Part shown: piece by piece, positions 32,290-43,900 of the stretch | How positions within the stretch are numbered: the first letter of the stretch is position 1 | How the letters are laid out: every line of letters starts with the position of its first letter | From: Agapetus fuscipes | Taxonomy: Eukaryota; Arthropoda; Insecta; Trichoptera; Glossosomatidae | Direction: 5' to 3' | Assembly (NCBI GenBank): GCA_951799405.1 | Contig: OX637351.1 | Coordinates: 6,852,251 to 6,916,250 of the forward strand | DNA: 64,000 bases | Program-made: the position numbers and the translations under genes | The notes under the pieces: generated by a model | Databases searched by the model: none | What the model was told of the DNA's origin: nothing | The model's input: the letters and a program-made list of their open reading frames with translations, nothing else

Positions 32290-32475
32290 AATAAATGGAT
32301 GTCGTGATAGAGGAAGGCCGAGAAAGGTATGGATGGACCAAATTTCCGAATTTGCGAATGAATAGAATATCCAGAGTCATAATAAAAGGAGAGTCTATAT
32401 GAAGAAGGTTATGACTCTGGACTCTGGATATCCCATTCATTCACCTTTTCAGAAATTCAGAAATCAAGACTAAAA
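32290..32475 (+). pseudogene. LINE L1 coding fragment in foldback arrangement
   Basis: The plus strand reads GRPRKVWMDQISEFANE, then HNKRRVYMKKVMTLD, and at 32415 switches to the inverted copy of the same segment (GACTCTGGATATCCCATTC). Confidence 0.6.
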
Positions 32476-33060
32476 TATAATACAAAATTCTGATTTAAAA
32501 AAAAACCCTAGTCTTAGCCGCCAACATTACAGATCATCCGCCATCTCTTTCTGTCCTTTTTTTTTTTTAAGAAATCCTGTGCGGGAGACTCCCTAGATTC
32601 TAAAGACTCTAGGGGTCTATGACACTTGTTGTAGTGCCGCAGAGGTGTACGAGCTTGGTCGTCGCTACAAAGCGCCAATACTCAAGCAAGACCCAGTTGC
32701 TGTAAGGCTGGATGGACCCTTGATGACCGGTCATTGGTAAAGGCTTATGAATTCTTCAACCCAGCGAAGAGCACATGCGAAATATTAATGGTATTTTTGT
32801 GTGCTCCGCCGGGATCCGAATCCACAACCTTCCATTTACGAGTCCGAAGTGTTGCCACTACGGCCTATGGACCGGTCCTTACACACTTCTTTCATTTCAT
32901 CCAGAGTCATAACCTTCTTCATACAAGCTCTCTCTTTTTTATGACTCTGGATATTCCATTCATTCGCTATTTCAGAAATTTCGAAATCAAAACTAAAACA
33001 TAATACGAAATTCTAATTTAAAAAACCCTAGTCTTAGCCGCCAACATTACAGATCAACCG
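32476..33060 (-). pseudogene. LINE L1 C-terminal remnants split by a SINE
   Basis: Minus-strand L1 C-terminal codons and post-stop sequence (CCGCCAACATTACAGATCA) lie at 32520-32558 and 32879-32990 with a second copy near 33018-33060. SINE A occupies the gap. Confidence 0.65.
32559..32875 (-). repeat. SINE A, poly(A)-tailed subtype
   Basis: Poly(T) at 32557-32569 is the tail on the plus strand; the head ACCGGTCC is at the right end. TCCTT occurs on both sides. The 3' end has the extra CACTACAACAAGTGTCATAG to CCGCACAGGATTTCTT segment that the (ATT)n subtype lacks. Confidence 0.8.
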
Positions 33061-33325
33061 CACACAGACACATTTTCGTTCCAATCCAGTCGAAATTACC
33101 GTCTAAGTCCAAATTTTAACTGTGGATCGTTTCAGAAACACAAATTCGCGTCGAATCGATTGTGAACAGTTCCAAATTGAACAATTTGATGGATTTGTCA
33201 CACTAGTTACGTTGGGAACCGATCAGAGATCATTTACAAAGTCCGGATTGAGACAGCTCAGTCGCTTATACGTCTGTTTATCAAGTCGAAGGTCGAATTT
33301 TCGATTTTTCATATTGTTACTTGTA
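33061..33325. other. No gene seen
   Basis: Unrecognised sequence rich in TTCGAA/TCGAAT motifs. A 68-codon open frame has no support. Confidence 0.4.
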
Positions 33326-33785
33326 TGAAGAAGGTTCTGACTCTGGAGGAATAATAAAAGAGAAGTATGTGAGGACAGAAAGAAATGGCGGTTGATCTGT
33401 AATGTTGGCGGCTAAATTTAAATTTTAATTAAATTAGATTTATTTTCTGTTTTAGTTTTGATGTCCATTCATATTATTATTTATTGATATTAAAAATGTA
33501 ATTTGTTGTGTACATATAATGTCCCTTGACTTATAGGTTGGTATGCGGTTGACCACTCATGCTGTAAAAATAGTTCACTTTGCTAATGTCACACCCCTGT
33601 ATTAGGGAAGGACGGCAAGAGTTGCAGGGTGTATGCGCATTTGAGATTTGGTTTTTATGTTGTAGGTTCACATGAGGCATGTGCAAGCGCGAACTTGTAC
33701 GTGTCTGGTTGTGAGAATGCATGTAATGAGAATCTCAAATGTAACATATCTTTGCAACTTAGATTAGATTAGAGATTAGATTAGA
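33326..33785 (+). pseudogene. LINE L1 3' end: last codons plus 3' UTR
   Basis: Residues like EVCEDRKKWRLICNVGG, spacer, the UTR block from CTTGACTTATAGGTTGG, and the (GATTA)n tail ending at about 33785. Confidence 0.75.
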
Positions 33786-34167
33786 TCGAAACATTCAACG
33801 ATCGACCGGACGCGACGATAGAATACAAAGAAGATTTATTTTCAAAATCCAAGAAATGATAGTTGGAGACCCCACAAATCTTTTTGGAACGAATTTCTTG
33901 TATGGTGCAAGGTACCCATGGACTCTCTTTTGTAAAAACCACTCAAAAGTCGAATCGTTTTTGTGGTTTTCAAAAATAAATCAATTCCACAGCATCTGAT
34001 TGATTGCGGATGGAACCACTCAGTCAAAACTAATGGGTTTTTTAAAACAAAAACGCTTAAAACAATTACTGTCAAAATCGAATGGTTTTTTGGAGTACAA
34101 GTGACCATCCACGTTCCTAAATTCAATCCAATCTAGGAAAGAAAAAAAGTAATGAAAAGCCTGAGAA
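33786..34167. other. No gene seen
   Basis: Unique sequence. A 94-codon minus frame has no recognisable feature. Confidence 0.4.
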
Positions 34168-34670
34168 GATCGATCCGTAGTGCAGTGGTAACACTTCGGA
34201 CTTGTAAATAGAAGGTAGTGGGGTCGAATCCCAGCTCAAAAAATATACCAAAATTTTTTTTTTCAGGGTTTGGTGGTTTACACAGTGAAAGTCCATTGTA
34301 TAATTAATCAAATGAATATACTGTTTTAATTCCCTTTTTTTTATTATTTTATTTTAATATGTTTACTGTTTACATTGTCCTGAGGATGCCTTTTTAGGCG
34401 AAAACTGTTAGACATATTAAAATAAAATAATAAAAAAGTGAATTAAAACAGTATATTCATTTGATTAATTATACCAAAAATGCTCCTCGCTGGGTTTTAA
34501 AATTCATTGCCTTTACCAAAGACCAAAGGTCCATCCAGCCTTACAGCAATCGGGTGTTTCTTGAGTATTGGCGCTATCTTAAGCGACGATCAGGCTCGCA
34601 GAGGGCTCTTGAGGTGTGATTTACAGAAAAACAGCGCTCACTAAATAAAGCATCATAATATTATTATTAT
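34168..34670 (+). repeat. SINE A split by a foldback element
   Basis: Head ATCGATCCGTAGTGCAGTGG at 34168; the body resumes at 34481 with ATGCTCCTCGCTGGG and ends in (ATT)n at 34670. The gap is a 217-bp insert bounded by duplicated TATACCAAAA. Confidence 0.8.
34254..34470 (+). mobile_element. Foldback element with hammerhead-like core and 10-bp target duplication
   Basis: The arms TAATTAATCAAATGAATATA / TATATTCATTTGATTAATTA continue to about 65 bp each. The loop at 34380-34404 reads CTGAGGA, a short helix (TGCC-TTTTT-GGC) and GAAAA, the order of a hammerhead catalytic core. Perfect TATACCAAAA lies at 34244-34253 and 34471-34480. Architecture matches the insert at 44151-44388. Hammerhead motifs are known from Penelope-like elements and retrozymes. 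Confidence 0.6.
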
Positions 34671-34676
34671 TAATGA

Positions 34677-35146
34677 AGGTTATGATGAAGCATGAAGGTT
34701 ATGACTCTGGATGAAATGAAAGAAGTATGCAAGGACAGAAAGAAGTGGCGGCTAATCTGCAATGCTGATTTGTAATGTTGGTTTATTAGTTTGCTACATT
34801 TTTTTGCATAAGAAATTTTTGACTTTTTTTGTATAGATTTCTTTTTAAGGTTTTGTTATTTTTTATATTTAAATGTAATTTATAATTCATATTCCTTGAC
34901 TTATAGGTTGGTATGAGGCTGAGCACCCATACTGTAAAAAATGGTTCACTTTGTCAATGTCACTCCTGTTTCAGGGAAGGTCGGCAAAAGTTATGGGGCT
35001 TATGTTCATTTGAGGTTTGAATTTTATTTGTAAGTACACAATCAGCATTTGTAAGCGCGAACTACACGTGTTTGTTTGTGGGCATACATCTGAGAGCTTT
35101 GAATGAATATATCCTTGCAACTTAGATTAAATAGATTATTATAGAT
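34677..35146 (+). pseudogene. LINE L1 3' end: last codons plus 3' UTR
   Basis: VMTLDEMKEVCKDRKKWRLI-like codons, spacer, UTR block, and tail near 35146. Confidence 0.75.
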
Positions 35147-35217
35147 TACACAAGAGAGAATTGAGGGAAGACGAGCTCTATGTAGAAGGAGAACATCTTG
35201 GTTGAAGAACATGACAC

Positions 35218-35291
35218 AGTCTAATCTAATCTAATCTAAGTTGCAAAGATACGAGTATATAACATTAAGCATTCACATCATAGGCATTTTC
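35218..35291 (-). repeat. LINE L1 3' stub
   Basis: (TCTAA)n then TAAGTTGCAAAGATACG, cut where element F begins. Confidence 0.6.
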
Positions 35292-35780
35292 TAAAAAAGT
35301 TAAAAGGAAATAGGAGATAAGCGACGTTTTGGTCAAAAATGAATTATGAATGCACACATGCAGAATGTGTAGGCGCGAACCTACATGTGCCTGTCTGTGG
35401 GCATGCATTTCATATGAGCCTTAAATGCTTGCATATCCTTGCAGCTTAGATTATAGATAGATCCTACTTAAAAATTTCACTCTTTCTAATGCGCTAACTC
35501 CCATAGCTCTACGATGATTTTTTCGTTGTTTATGCCCAAGCAAACAACTGCTTTTCAACTGCTAAAGGCGCTTGTGACATAAAAAAAATCGTAAAACCAC
35601 ACTAATAGGAATGCCAATAAATGCCTTTATTGTTTTCAATTTTAGAGATGTTTTGATTTTAACGATATGATAAGAAAATAAATAAATAAAGTTGTGCCAT
35701 TTTTCTGCAATCTCAAACTTTAAACTGCTCTCCTGAACAATTTAGTTTTTGTTGCTTATGCTCCTTGTAATCGTCGATAT
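35291..35780 (+). mobile_element. Element F with nested L1 3' end
   Basis: The F interior and right end (TAATCGTCGATAT) are present. An L1 3' fragment (35347-35458) interrupts it. Confidence 0.6.
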
Positions 35781-36063
35781 GAATCTCTAGTTTTACATAT
35801 CTCTGCAACTTAGATTAGATTTAATAATTGTAAAGTACAATAAAGAATACAGCGACGTTGCCACAGTTCTGCTGCCCGAGACCTCTGGTTTTTATGCGTC
35901 TCAGCCAATGCGCAACTATGCTCAAATTGTCGCAGAGCAATTATTATAAACTAGTCAAACAAAGACGTATCCACCTGATACTATCAATTAGGCCAGTGGC
36001 TGCCAACTGGGGGCCCGCGGGAGGACTCGCTATTCTTCTTCTTTTATTTATTTATGTTATTAT

Positions 36064-36202
36064 GTTCCTTGACTTATAGATTAGTATGAGGCTGACCACC
36101 CATACCTACTGTAAAAAAGATTCACTTTGCCAATGTCACCTTGCCGACCTTCAGGGAAGGTCGGCAAGAGTTGCAGGGTGTATGTTCATTTGAGATTAGG
36201 GG
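36064..36202 (+). repeat. LINE L1 3' UTR fragment
   Basis: TTCCTTGACTTATAGATTAG with the internal GCCGACCTTCAGGGAAGGTC palindrome. It is preceded near 35991 by a hAT-like end (CAGTGGCTGCCAACTGG) without a partner. Confidence 0.6.
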
Positions 36203-36886
36203 TTCTTATTGTACACGCACTTAGTTTGCTGGTATGTGTGTGTTTGCTTCTAGCATAATCTGCTATGAGTTTGTGTGAACATGTACCTAAGCAGGCTAGT
36301 GTGTCGAACAATCTGGAAGCGTTTCGAAAAACCCATTATATATAAGTATGTTGAATAATCTAGAACATGTAATAATCGTCTCTTTCGTACCTCTATAAAC
36401 GAGACGCAATGGTACAGAGGGCGGCACGCTTGAATCATTGTGACGTGAAGTACTCAGTAGTACATTGTAAACCGACATTGTGTAAAATAAATCTTGAAAA
36501 ATAAGGAAATCACAGTTTAAAATTACAAATAACACAATTAAAATCATAACAATATGATAGTCATTTGTAATTTTACTTATTTGATTAACCCATTCTCTCC
36601 ATGTTGTAGAGCCCCTGAATTACAGTTGTTGTCTGTTTGCCTTAGATAACTTACTACACGGGCACAAGAAGAGAAGGAAGGAGGAAGGCCGAGATAAGAG
36701 ATGCTGGAGGTAAGAAGCGTATTCGCAGAGCTATCATGTGATGTGATAAGGCAGTCGACAAGTGAAGAGGGATACGACGCGCAAGGACACCTCCAAACAG
36801 GTTAGTTCTGATCCATTCTTTTTCAATGTGACATTATTTTGTTGACTATGGCTATTTTTTGTAAATTATTCTATTTTTTTTATTCA
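36203..36886. other. No gene seen
   Basis: Unique sequence. GGAGGAAGGCCGAGATAAG near 36690 may be a decayed repeat. No gene is supported. Confidence 0.4.
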
Positions 36887-36888
36887 TA

Positions 36889-37135
36889 CGGGGCTATTCT
36901 TAGACATTTTAGTCGTCGGTTGAGCGCCGCACGCTTTGACAAACTAATGATGCCTGGGCTGGAAGTCTCATCACCACGGTCATTCTTAACTACCGAATTT
37001 TGGTAATATTTGTATGAAAACTTATCAGATGTTCACTTGCGGCCATCTTGGATTGACAGGTCTTCATACAACTGTATCATTAGTTTGTCAAAACGTGGGT
37101 TCAACCGACGACTAAAATGTCTAAGAATAGCCCCG
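36889..37135 (+). mobile_element. TA-flanked MITE (CGGGGCTATTCTTAGAC ends)
   Basis: Inverted ends CGGGGCTATTCTTAGACATT and AATGTCTAAGAATAGCCCCG with TA on each side suggest a Tc1/mariner-type MITE. Arms are ~60 bp. Sister copies are at 13675, 40955, 49777 and 50960. Confidence 0.8.
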
Positions 37136-37175
37136 TAAGAGTTTTGATCCATATATATTTTAACTTTGACGTTAA

Positions 37176-37352
37176 AGTCCGGTAGTTTTCACTAAGTTGA
37201 AATATTCATCTACCTTTACCAAAGATTTTTCATTTAGCTTTACAGAAAAACTCGGTCTTGCTTGTGAATGGGCCCTTTCTAAAGCGACGACCAAATTGAC
37301 AGAGGGCTCTTGAGGTGAGATTCACACAAAGCAGCGCTCACCAATTCAATCA
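37176..37352 (+). repeat. SINE A body, headless
   Basis: ACCTTTACCAAAGAT to CAGCGCTCACCAATTC. Confidence 0.6.
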
Positions 37353-37690
37353 TCTCTTTTTTATTTAGGCGCATGTGACGTTGATTTGTCTTCGGACCTT
37401 CGAAGTGTACCGTTGGGCCCAGGTAGTCTGTCGGATCCATCTACGTCATTTTAACGTCACAGCGTGGCTAGCCGGCCGCGCTGCGTTTTGGCGGGACTCA
37501 AATTCTCGGCATTTAATTTTTGAAAATTATCAATGATACTTTTATTTTTACTACTTAAAAAATATATGGTTGTGTTTCTTGAAATGTAATCTACACAAAC
37601 ATGGTATTTTAAACCGTTTTCCCCACCACTACGATCAGCATTTCACCGGCCCATAGCGTGGCTAACGCTCCGCGCTGTTTTTGAGTGAAT
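37353..37690. other. No gene seen; two GC-richer similar blocks
   Basis: CAGCGTGGCTAGCCGGCCGC at about 37460 and TAGCGTGGCTAACGCTCCGC at about 37657 are direct, partly similar blocks. No element is recognised. Confidence 0.4.
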
Positions 37691-38655
37691 CACCCCTCAG
37701 CGCCCTCTGCGAGCTTGGTCGTCGCTATATAAAGCGCCAGTTCTCAAGCAAGACCCAGTTGTTGTAAGGTTGGATGGACCTTTCAGTGGCCGGTCTTTGG
37801 TAAAGGTTTATGAATTTTTCAACCCAGCGAAGAGCATTGTATCCTGCCGCCATTCCTCTAGAGGTGGCCGGTACCTCCACACAAGTGCCTCCACTTGACT
37901 CTGTCCTTGCATACTTCTTTCATCTCATCTAATTTCATCACTCTTTTCATGCAAGCTCTTCTCTTGTTTCCACTCTGTAAATTCCATTCATTCGCAATCT
38001 CATTTATCTGATCAATCCATTGTTTCCTAGGTCTTACCCTTCCACGCTTATCTACTACATTCCCTTTATACACTCTTTTTGTCAGTCGGTCTTCATTCAT
38101 CCTTTCTATATGTCCAAACCATCGCATCACACTTCTTTGAACTTTCACTTTCACGCTTTCTTTTACTCCGCATTCATTCAGAACCCATTCGTTTCTCACT
38201 CTATCTTTTAGTGTTTTTCCTGTCATACTTCTCAAATGAGCCATTTCTACGGTGCATACCTTATTTACTTCTCTTTCATTCAACGCCCATGACGCGCTTC
38301 CATACATCAGGGTCGGCAACAAAATACAATATTGTGTACCGCCATTTTCATTTTCTTTGGTATCCTTTTATTCTTCGCTATTCTACCAAACACTCCTATC
38401 ACGCATCTTCCTTTTCTGGGACGCTTCTCTAATTCTTTCGTCATCTTACCATTCGCCTCAAACTTACTTCCTAAATAGTCAAACTCATTCACTACTTCAA
38501 CTTTTATTCCATTCAAATTAATTGTAAGTTCCTAATTGTAAGATGTCAGCATATTGTTTGAAATTATAAATGGTATATTTCTTGTGCTCCGCCGGGATTC
38601 AAACCCACAACCTTCCATTCAGAGTCCGAAGTGTTGCCACTGAACTGCGGACCGA
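37691..38655 (-). repeat. SINE A split by LINE Lb
   Basis: A body at 37691-37838 and A head at 38555-38655 (minus TCCGCAGTTCAGTGGCAAC) belong to one copy. The Lb remnant fills the gap. Confidence 0.75.
37839..38554 (-). pseudogene. LINE Lb reverse-transcriptase C-terminal region, longest copy
   Basis: The minus frame from 38516 reads VNEFDYLGSKFEANGKMTKE and VFGRIAKNKRIPKKMKMAV. After one frameshift near 38320 it continues as TLMYGSASWALNEREVNKV, VMRWFGHIERMNEDRLTKRV, RPRKQWIDQINEIANEW and VCKDRVKWRHLCGGTGHL, stopping at 37858. This is the thumb and C-terminal part of an RTE/CR1-type RT. The first frame is 5'-truncated; the 154-codon second frame is intact, so the copy is fairly young. Confidence 0.8.
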
Positions 38656-38855
38656 TGACACAAAAATATTATTATAATAGTATTAAGAGTAAGAGGCAGT
38701 TTTTATTTGATTGTTATCACATTTTTATCAGTTACCTACCTGTAGATTTGATTTCTCTATCCATAATAAGTGTGTATGTAGACGATTTACTCTATTGACT
38801 TATAATATCTGTGGACTAGAAATAACTTTAACGAAAATAGACATTAGGCATATCT

Positions 38856-40780
38856 GTTTCAACCTACTTACGAAAATGGTCATTAGTAAGAAAGAGAAGA
38901 AAGAACTTCACAGTTGCGTTTCCATGTGATCAAAAAAAACTCGGGCGAATGTAAAACATGTTTCTAGAAAGTTGGCTGCATTGCCGCGTGCGTACTATAC
39001 CCGGAGCAGTCCGAACATAGACGCATGCTGTATAAATCTTGCGATATAAATAAAATTGACGAATTTTAAAGGAATAAAGGCATTATTTTAAGACATTATG
39101 GAATGTGTTGTTATTGCGTGTCAAAACACAAAATAGAGAAAGCAAGAAAACATAAAATTTGACACGTAAAAACATGTTTTGTATGACTACACAACTGCAT
39201 TTTTTGACAGGACTGAGACAAAATGGTAGATAGTATGTATCAATGCAGTAAGTTAGTTTCCGCTCCCTCTACAAGTATGTTATTACTCAATGATTTACTC
39301 ACTTTTTTAGGTGTGGAGTTATCGCAGGTATTTTTTATCAGTAATATTTTTTACCTAATCAGTACAGCGAGTAAAATCTAGTAAATTTTAAACTAAACTA
39401 CTTTTTTTATTTAAAAAAAATGTTTCGAAACTAGAGTAGCGCCTCTAGTGAATGTTACCGTTTCAATACATTTTTAGTGAAACCTTGTTTGTTTCAGTAG
39501 AGACGCCATGTTTTTCTTTTATCAGTTGACGCATTTCACCTGTTGGATGAACAAGTGATTTTTTTCTAAATATTATTTTAAAATAAGTGGAAATCTCAAA
39601 GGGTATTTTGAATTTACATCAATTAGATTAAAAGTGAAAAGGTAGATTTATTTATTGGCAATTTTGTAAAAAAAAAAAACGCAAGTTTGTGTTAATTTTT
39701 ATAGCATTTATTTAGATTTTTTTATTTAACTGATTTCACTTATCTGTGTTGTGAATTGATCTGCGGTTGATCTGTAATGTTGGCGGCTAGGACTAGGGTT
39801 TTTTTTAAATTAGAATTTTGTATTCTCTTTTTGTTTTGATGTTACTTAATACATATTATTTTTTGTGGTTTAAAAAATGTAACTTGTTTAAAATTACATT
39901 TTTGAAGTAACAAAAGAAATAAAAGGGCCAACCCTACACACAGAAGGACCGCCCGGATGAGGGATCGTTTTACCGATTCGAAACGTCGGCTAGGAAATAG
40001 CAAATCAAGGGATTACCCGAAAACCTTCCAACATGTACCTATAATATCCACGAAAACCTAAAATTAAACATATTACAGTTCAACCGCCATTTTTTCCTGT
40101 TATTACATATTTCTTTCATTTCATCCAGAGTCATAACCTTCTTCATACAAGCTCTCTTTTTATTATGACTCTGGATATTTATTTCGTTCGCTATTTCAGA
40201 TATACTGGCATATTATATGACATTTTAAAATGTTAAATGGCATATGTGTTCTAATGAAAAAAAACTTCTCACCTTTAGTGTTGAAGCCATGTGTCATAAT
40301 TCTCATATTGATTAAAATATAGAAAGGGCACACAAGAGGACATTTCTTGAAAGGGCAAACTAATAAATATGCCCCATTGAGTAATAACATGGAGCAGAAA
40401 CTTACATACTGCATTGATACATACTATAGCACACATTTGTCTCAGTCCTGTCAAGCGTTGCAGTGGTGTAGTCATACGAAATAAGGTCATTTTGTCCAAA
40501 TCTTTTTAGTATTTCGACACCCAATTATAACACATGCCATAATGTCTTAAAATAATGCCTTTTTCCTTTAAAATTTATCAATTTAAGCGATCACAATATT
40601 TACAACGCGTGTTATACCTACCTATGTCAACTGGAAGCCATTATTATTATTTGCAATAGTACCAACTTACTAGGTTAACATTTTTACATACAACGAGTTT
40701 TTTTGTACACATCAAAATGCAACTGTGAAGTTCTTTGTTCTCTTTCTTACTAATGACCATTTTCGTTAGTAAGTTGAAAC
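38856..40780 (+). mobile_element. THAP-start DNA element with ~400-bp inverted arms
   Basis: GTTTCAACCTACTTACGAAA at the left and AACGAAAATGG-type sequence ending GTAAGTTGAAAC at the right are inverted. The arms (38856-39280 and about 40382-40780) both contain an ATG followed by CVV/CVI and GC or AC residues. The right arm reads MACVIIGCRNTKK, the N-terminus expected of a THAP zinc finger (C-x4-C), as used in P-type transposases. Both frames stop within 20 codons. The centre is filled by LINE pieces. The right end lies 40 bp upstream of the EB gene's first mapped exon. Confidence 0.6.
39762..40200. repeat. LINE pieces and hammerhead-like motif inside the THAP element
   Basis: L1 post-stop sequence on + (39762-39830) and L1 C-terminal codons on - (40065-40200) flank a motif at 39953-39989: CCGGATGA, helix GATCG-TTTTAC-CGATT, CGAAACGTCGG. 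This equals a hammerhead core with one core substitution (G for U). Confidence 0.5.
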
Positions 40781-40826
40781 ATCTTCATAGATTGATATGT
40801 TTTTTTCCCTTTTTTTTCAGAATAAG

Positions 40827-40923
40827 ATGGTTTTAAATTTCAAATGGACGATCTTCCTATGGAGTGCACTTGTCCTTACATGTTTCATACAAGATGTACA
40901 TTCAGATGATCCTGTGATACGAA
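40827..40923 (+). CDS. EB gene exon 1 (signal peptide)
   Basis: Acceptor CCCTTTTTTTTCAG ends at 40820. The ATG at 40827 is the first in the exon and opens a hydrophobic leader; mature protein probably begins near DDPVIR. Donor GTAAGT at 40924. Phase 1. Confidence 0.85.
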
Positions 40924-43900
40924 GTAAGTATTTTTTAAGACATCAGTTTTGTCTGCAAGTCTCATCGCCACGGTAATCCTTACCTACCTAATATTGGTAA
41001 TATTTGTATGAAGACCTGTCAATCCAAGATGGCCACAAGTGAACAGCTGATTAGCCTTCACACAAATATTACCGATATTCGGTAGGTGAGAATAACCTTG
41101 GCGATGAGAATTTTCAGCCCAGGCATCATTAGTTTGTCAAGGCGTGAGCTCACTCAACGGACGACCAAAATGTTGTACGGATGCGTGGTCTGGTTGATAG
41201 CTCAGTTGGTAGAGTGTTTGCATTCCATGACGTGAGCTTGGCTTTGAATCCCGCCGAGAGTGTCAGAAATGTATTCCCGTTTTGGTGTTTATTTCAAACC
41301 CCAAAATAAAATACCGGCAATGTTTACTCAGCCTTCACAAGAAATGAGTACCAGCCCTCTTGTGAGCTGGGAAACCCCCACTTCAACTGAAGTAGTTGGT
41401 ATAAGGCCGGCTGCCTTATCTGTAAAAATAAATAAGTTCAACTCGCCATATTCGACTCCTTCGGGGATAATGCGGCAAGAAGTTACACTATATGTGCAGC
41501 TTAGTTGCGTTGCGTTTTATGGATGAGAGACCAGCGCCTCTTGCATTCAGATTTGAAACTAATGCGGCCAGATAACCACATTTGGATTCCGTATTTTCTT
41601 GATGTTTGGACCTCATTGAATTCAATTATGATTCCAGGAAAGACTGGAAACAACTGCAAGGGCGACAGTGAATGTCCCGACAATGCCTTCTGCAAACTTA
41701 TCGGCGACGGAGGGTACTGCGATTGCAAAGCAGATTTCATTCTGCGGATGTTCAACAATACACATAGAGAGTGTATCAAGGGTAAGTCGTCATCACCCAT
41801 GGCACAACACATTGAAGGTTGTGGGTTTTAACCCCGGCAGAGCACAAATAATATATAGAGGTACGGAATTTTCGCAAATAAAAAGACAATTTTTCGCATT
41901 TATTTTTTATTGAAAATTAAAATTTCGCATCAATTTCGCATTTTTACTTTCTTGCTATAGCTGAAGGCTATAATTTTTTTTATTGATTTGGTGTGAATTT
42001 TTTTTTCGAGGTTTTCACGGAAATGAGTTGTCCTGGTGCAGGACATGCCAAAAAACGTCTGTATGTGTGTGTGTGTGTGTCATTTTCCAAAGTATTAGAC
42101 CTAGAGATACCAAATTTTGGCTGTATCGACTTTTTTGGACATGTATTAAGTATGAATAACACGGCATTACACCAACTTGAAAATTCAAGATGGCTGCGAT
42201 ACAAATAAAACATAAAATTGCACTTTTCTCAAAAACGGCTCCAAGATTTTTTTTATATTTTCAGAGTTGCCATTAATTAATTTTTAACTTTATAAATTAG
42301 TTATTTCAACACTCTTGCTAATCTGTGTCTATGGGTTGCCATATTATGAAAAAAAACAAACAATTGTGATTTTCTCAATAGTCATAGGGTTAACAAAAAT
42401 ATAATGTTCTAAACTATTATAAACAACATACATATATTTCTACAAAATTAAAAATAAAAAGCCACACTCTTGCAAAAATATTTGATTGAACTTTTTTTTT
42501 CGCAAAAAAAACACAAATCTATAGGTATATTTCGCATTTATTGGAAATTATTTCAAAATTTCGCATTTATCGCATCTATTTCGTAAATGTGAAAATTCCG
42601 TACCTCTAATAATATACCATTTATATTTTCAAATATGCTCTTTGCTGGGTTGAAAAATTCATAAAACCTTTACCAATGACCGGTCACCAAAGGTCCATCC
42701 AGCCTTACAGCAACTGGGTCTTGCTTGAGAATTGGTGCTTTGTAGCGACGACGATCAAGTTCGTAAAAAGGTCGATAGCTCAATTGGTAGAATGCTTGCA
42801 TTCCGTGCCGAGAGCAAGGGTTCGATCTCAAAGGTTTACTCAGCCTTCACAAGGAATGAGAACCAACCCCCTCCCCCCCCCCCTGGGAGCTGGGAAACCC
42901 CCACTTCAACTGAAAGTGGTTGGTGTGAGGCCGGCCCCCTTACCTGTAAAAATAAATAGGTCCCGAAGCGCCACCTGCGACCCCTTTGGGGATAACGCAG
43001 GCAGGAAGTTGCAATATATGTGTAGCTTAGTTGTGTTGCGTTGCTCTTTGTTGGGTTAAAAATTTCATATACCTTTACCCAAGGCCGGTCACCAAAGGTC
43101 CATCCAGCACTACAACTGAGTCTTGCCTGAGAATTGGCGCTTTCTATGGCTTCTGAATGAACTTAATAATCCGCATAAGTTAGGACCAAGATCCCTTGGA
43201 AAGACAGATATATAAATCACCTGTGGTACTGTTCACATTTAAAGCTCTGTCGCAACCGAAAGTGAATACACAAATTGTCTTAAACAAATAAACCAGAGTT
43301 TTGCTTAAATAGAACCTGTTTAAAAACATAACAATACAATTGTTTGCAAGAGTTATAGAGCTATTCCGATCGATAGCTCATTTGGTAGAGTGCTTGCATT
43401 CCATGCCGTGAGCTCAGGTACGAATCCCACCGAGGGTGTCGCAAGGCTTACTCAGCCTTCACAAGAAATGAGTACCAGCCTTCCCGGGAGCTGGGAAACC
43501 CCCACTTCAACTGAAGTGGCTGGCGTAAGGCCGGCCCCCTTACCTGTAAAAATAAATAGTTTCAACTAGAAGTTACACTATATGTGTAGCTTAGTTGCGT
43601 TTGCTAGGTGAGATATAGGGAATTTGGAGTGGTTGTGGCCTGTAAGCAGCATGTGAAGAGAAAAAATGACGAATTACATACGTTTTGCATTTGCTTTGTT
43701 TTTACAGAGGCTTCAAATTTAGGTGATGACTGTGAGCATCACATCCAATGCCGCTCCAAGCTGTCCACGTACGCGGAGTGCCACGAAAACAAGTGTCGGT
43801 GCAGCCAAGGCTCACATTTTGATGAAGGAAGATGCTACTCCACTGCAAGTTAGTTTTCCTTAAACATGAATTGTGGTGTACCTCAGGGATCTGTATTTGG

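Noticed and set aside
31708..32365. Plus-strand open frames of 168 and 133 codons
   Set aside because: They overlap element F, element G and a minus-strand LINE C-terminus; the residues have no domain pattern and the LINE signal on the other strand explains the openness.
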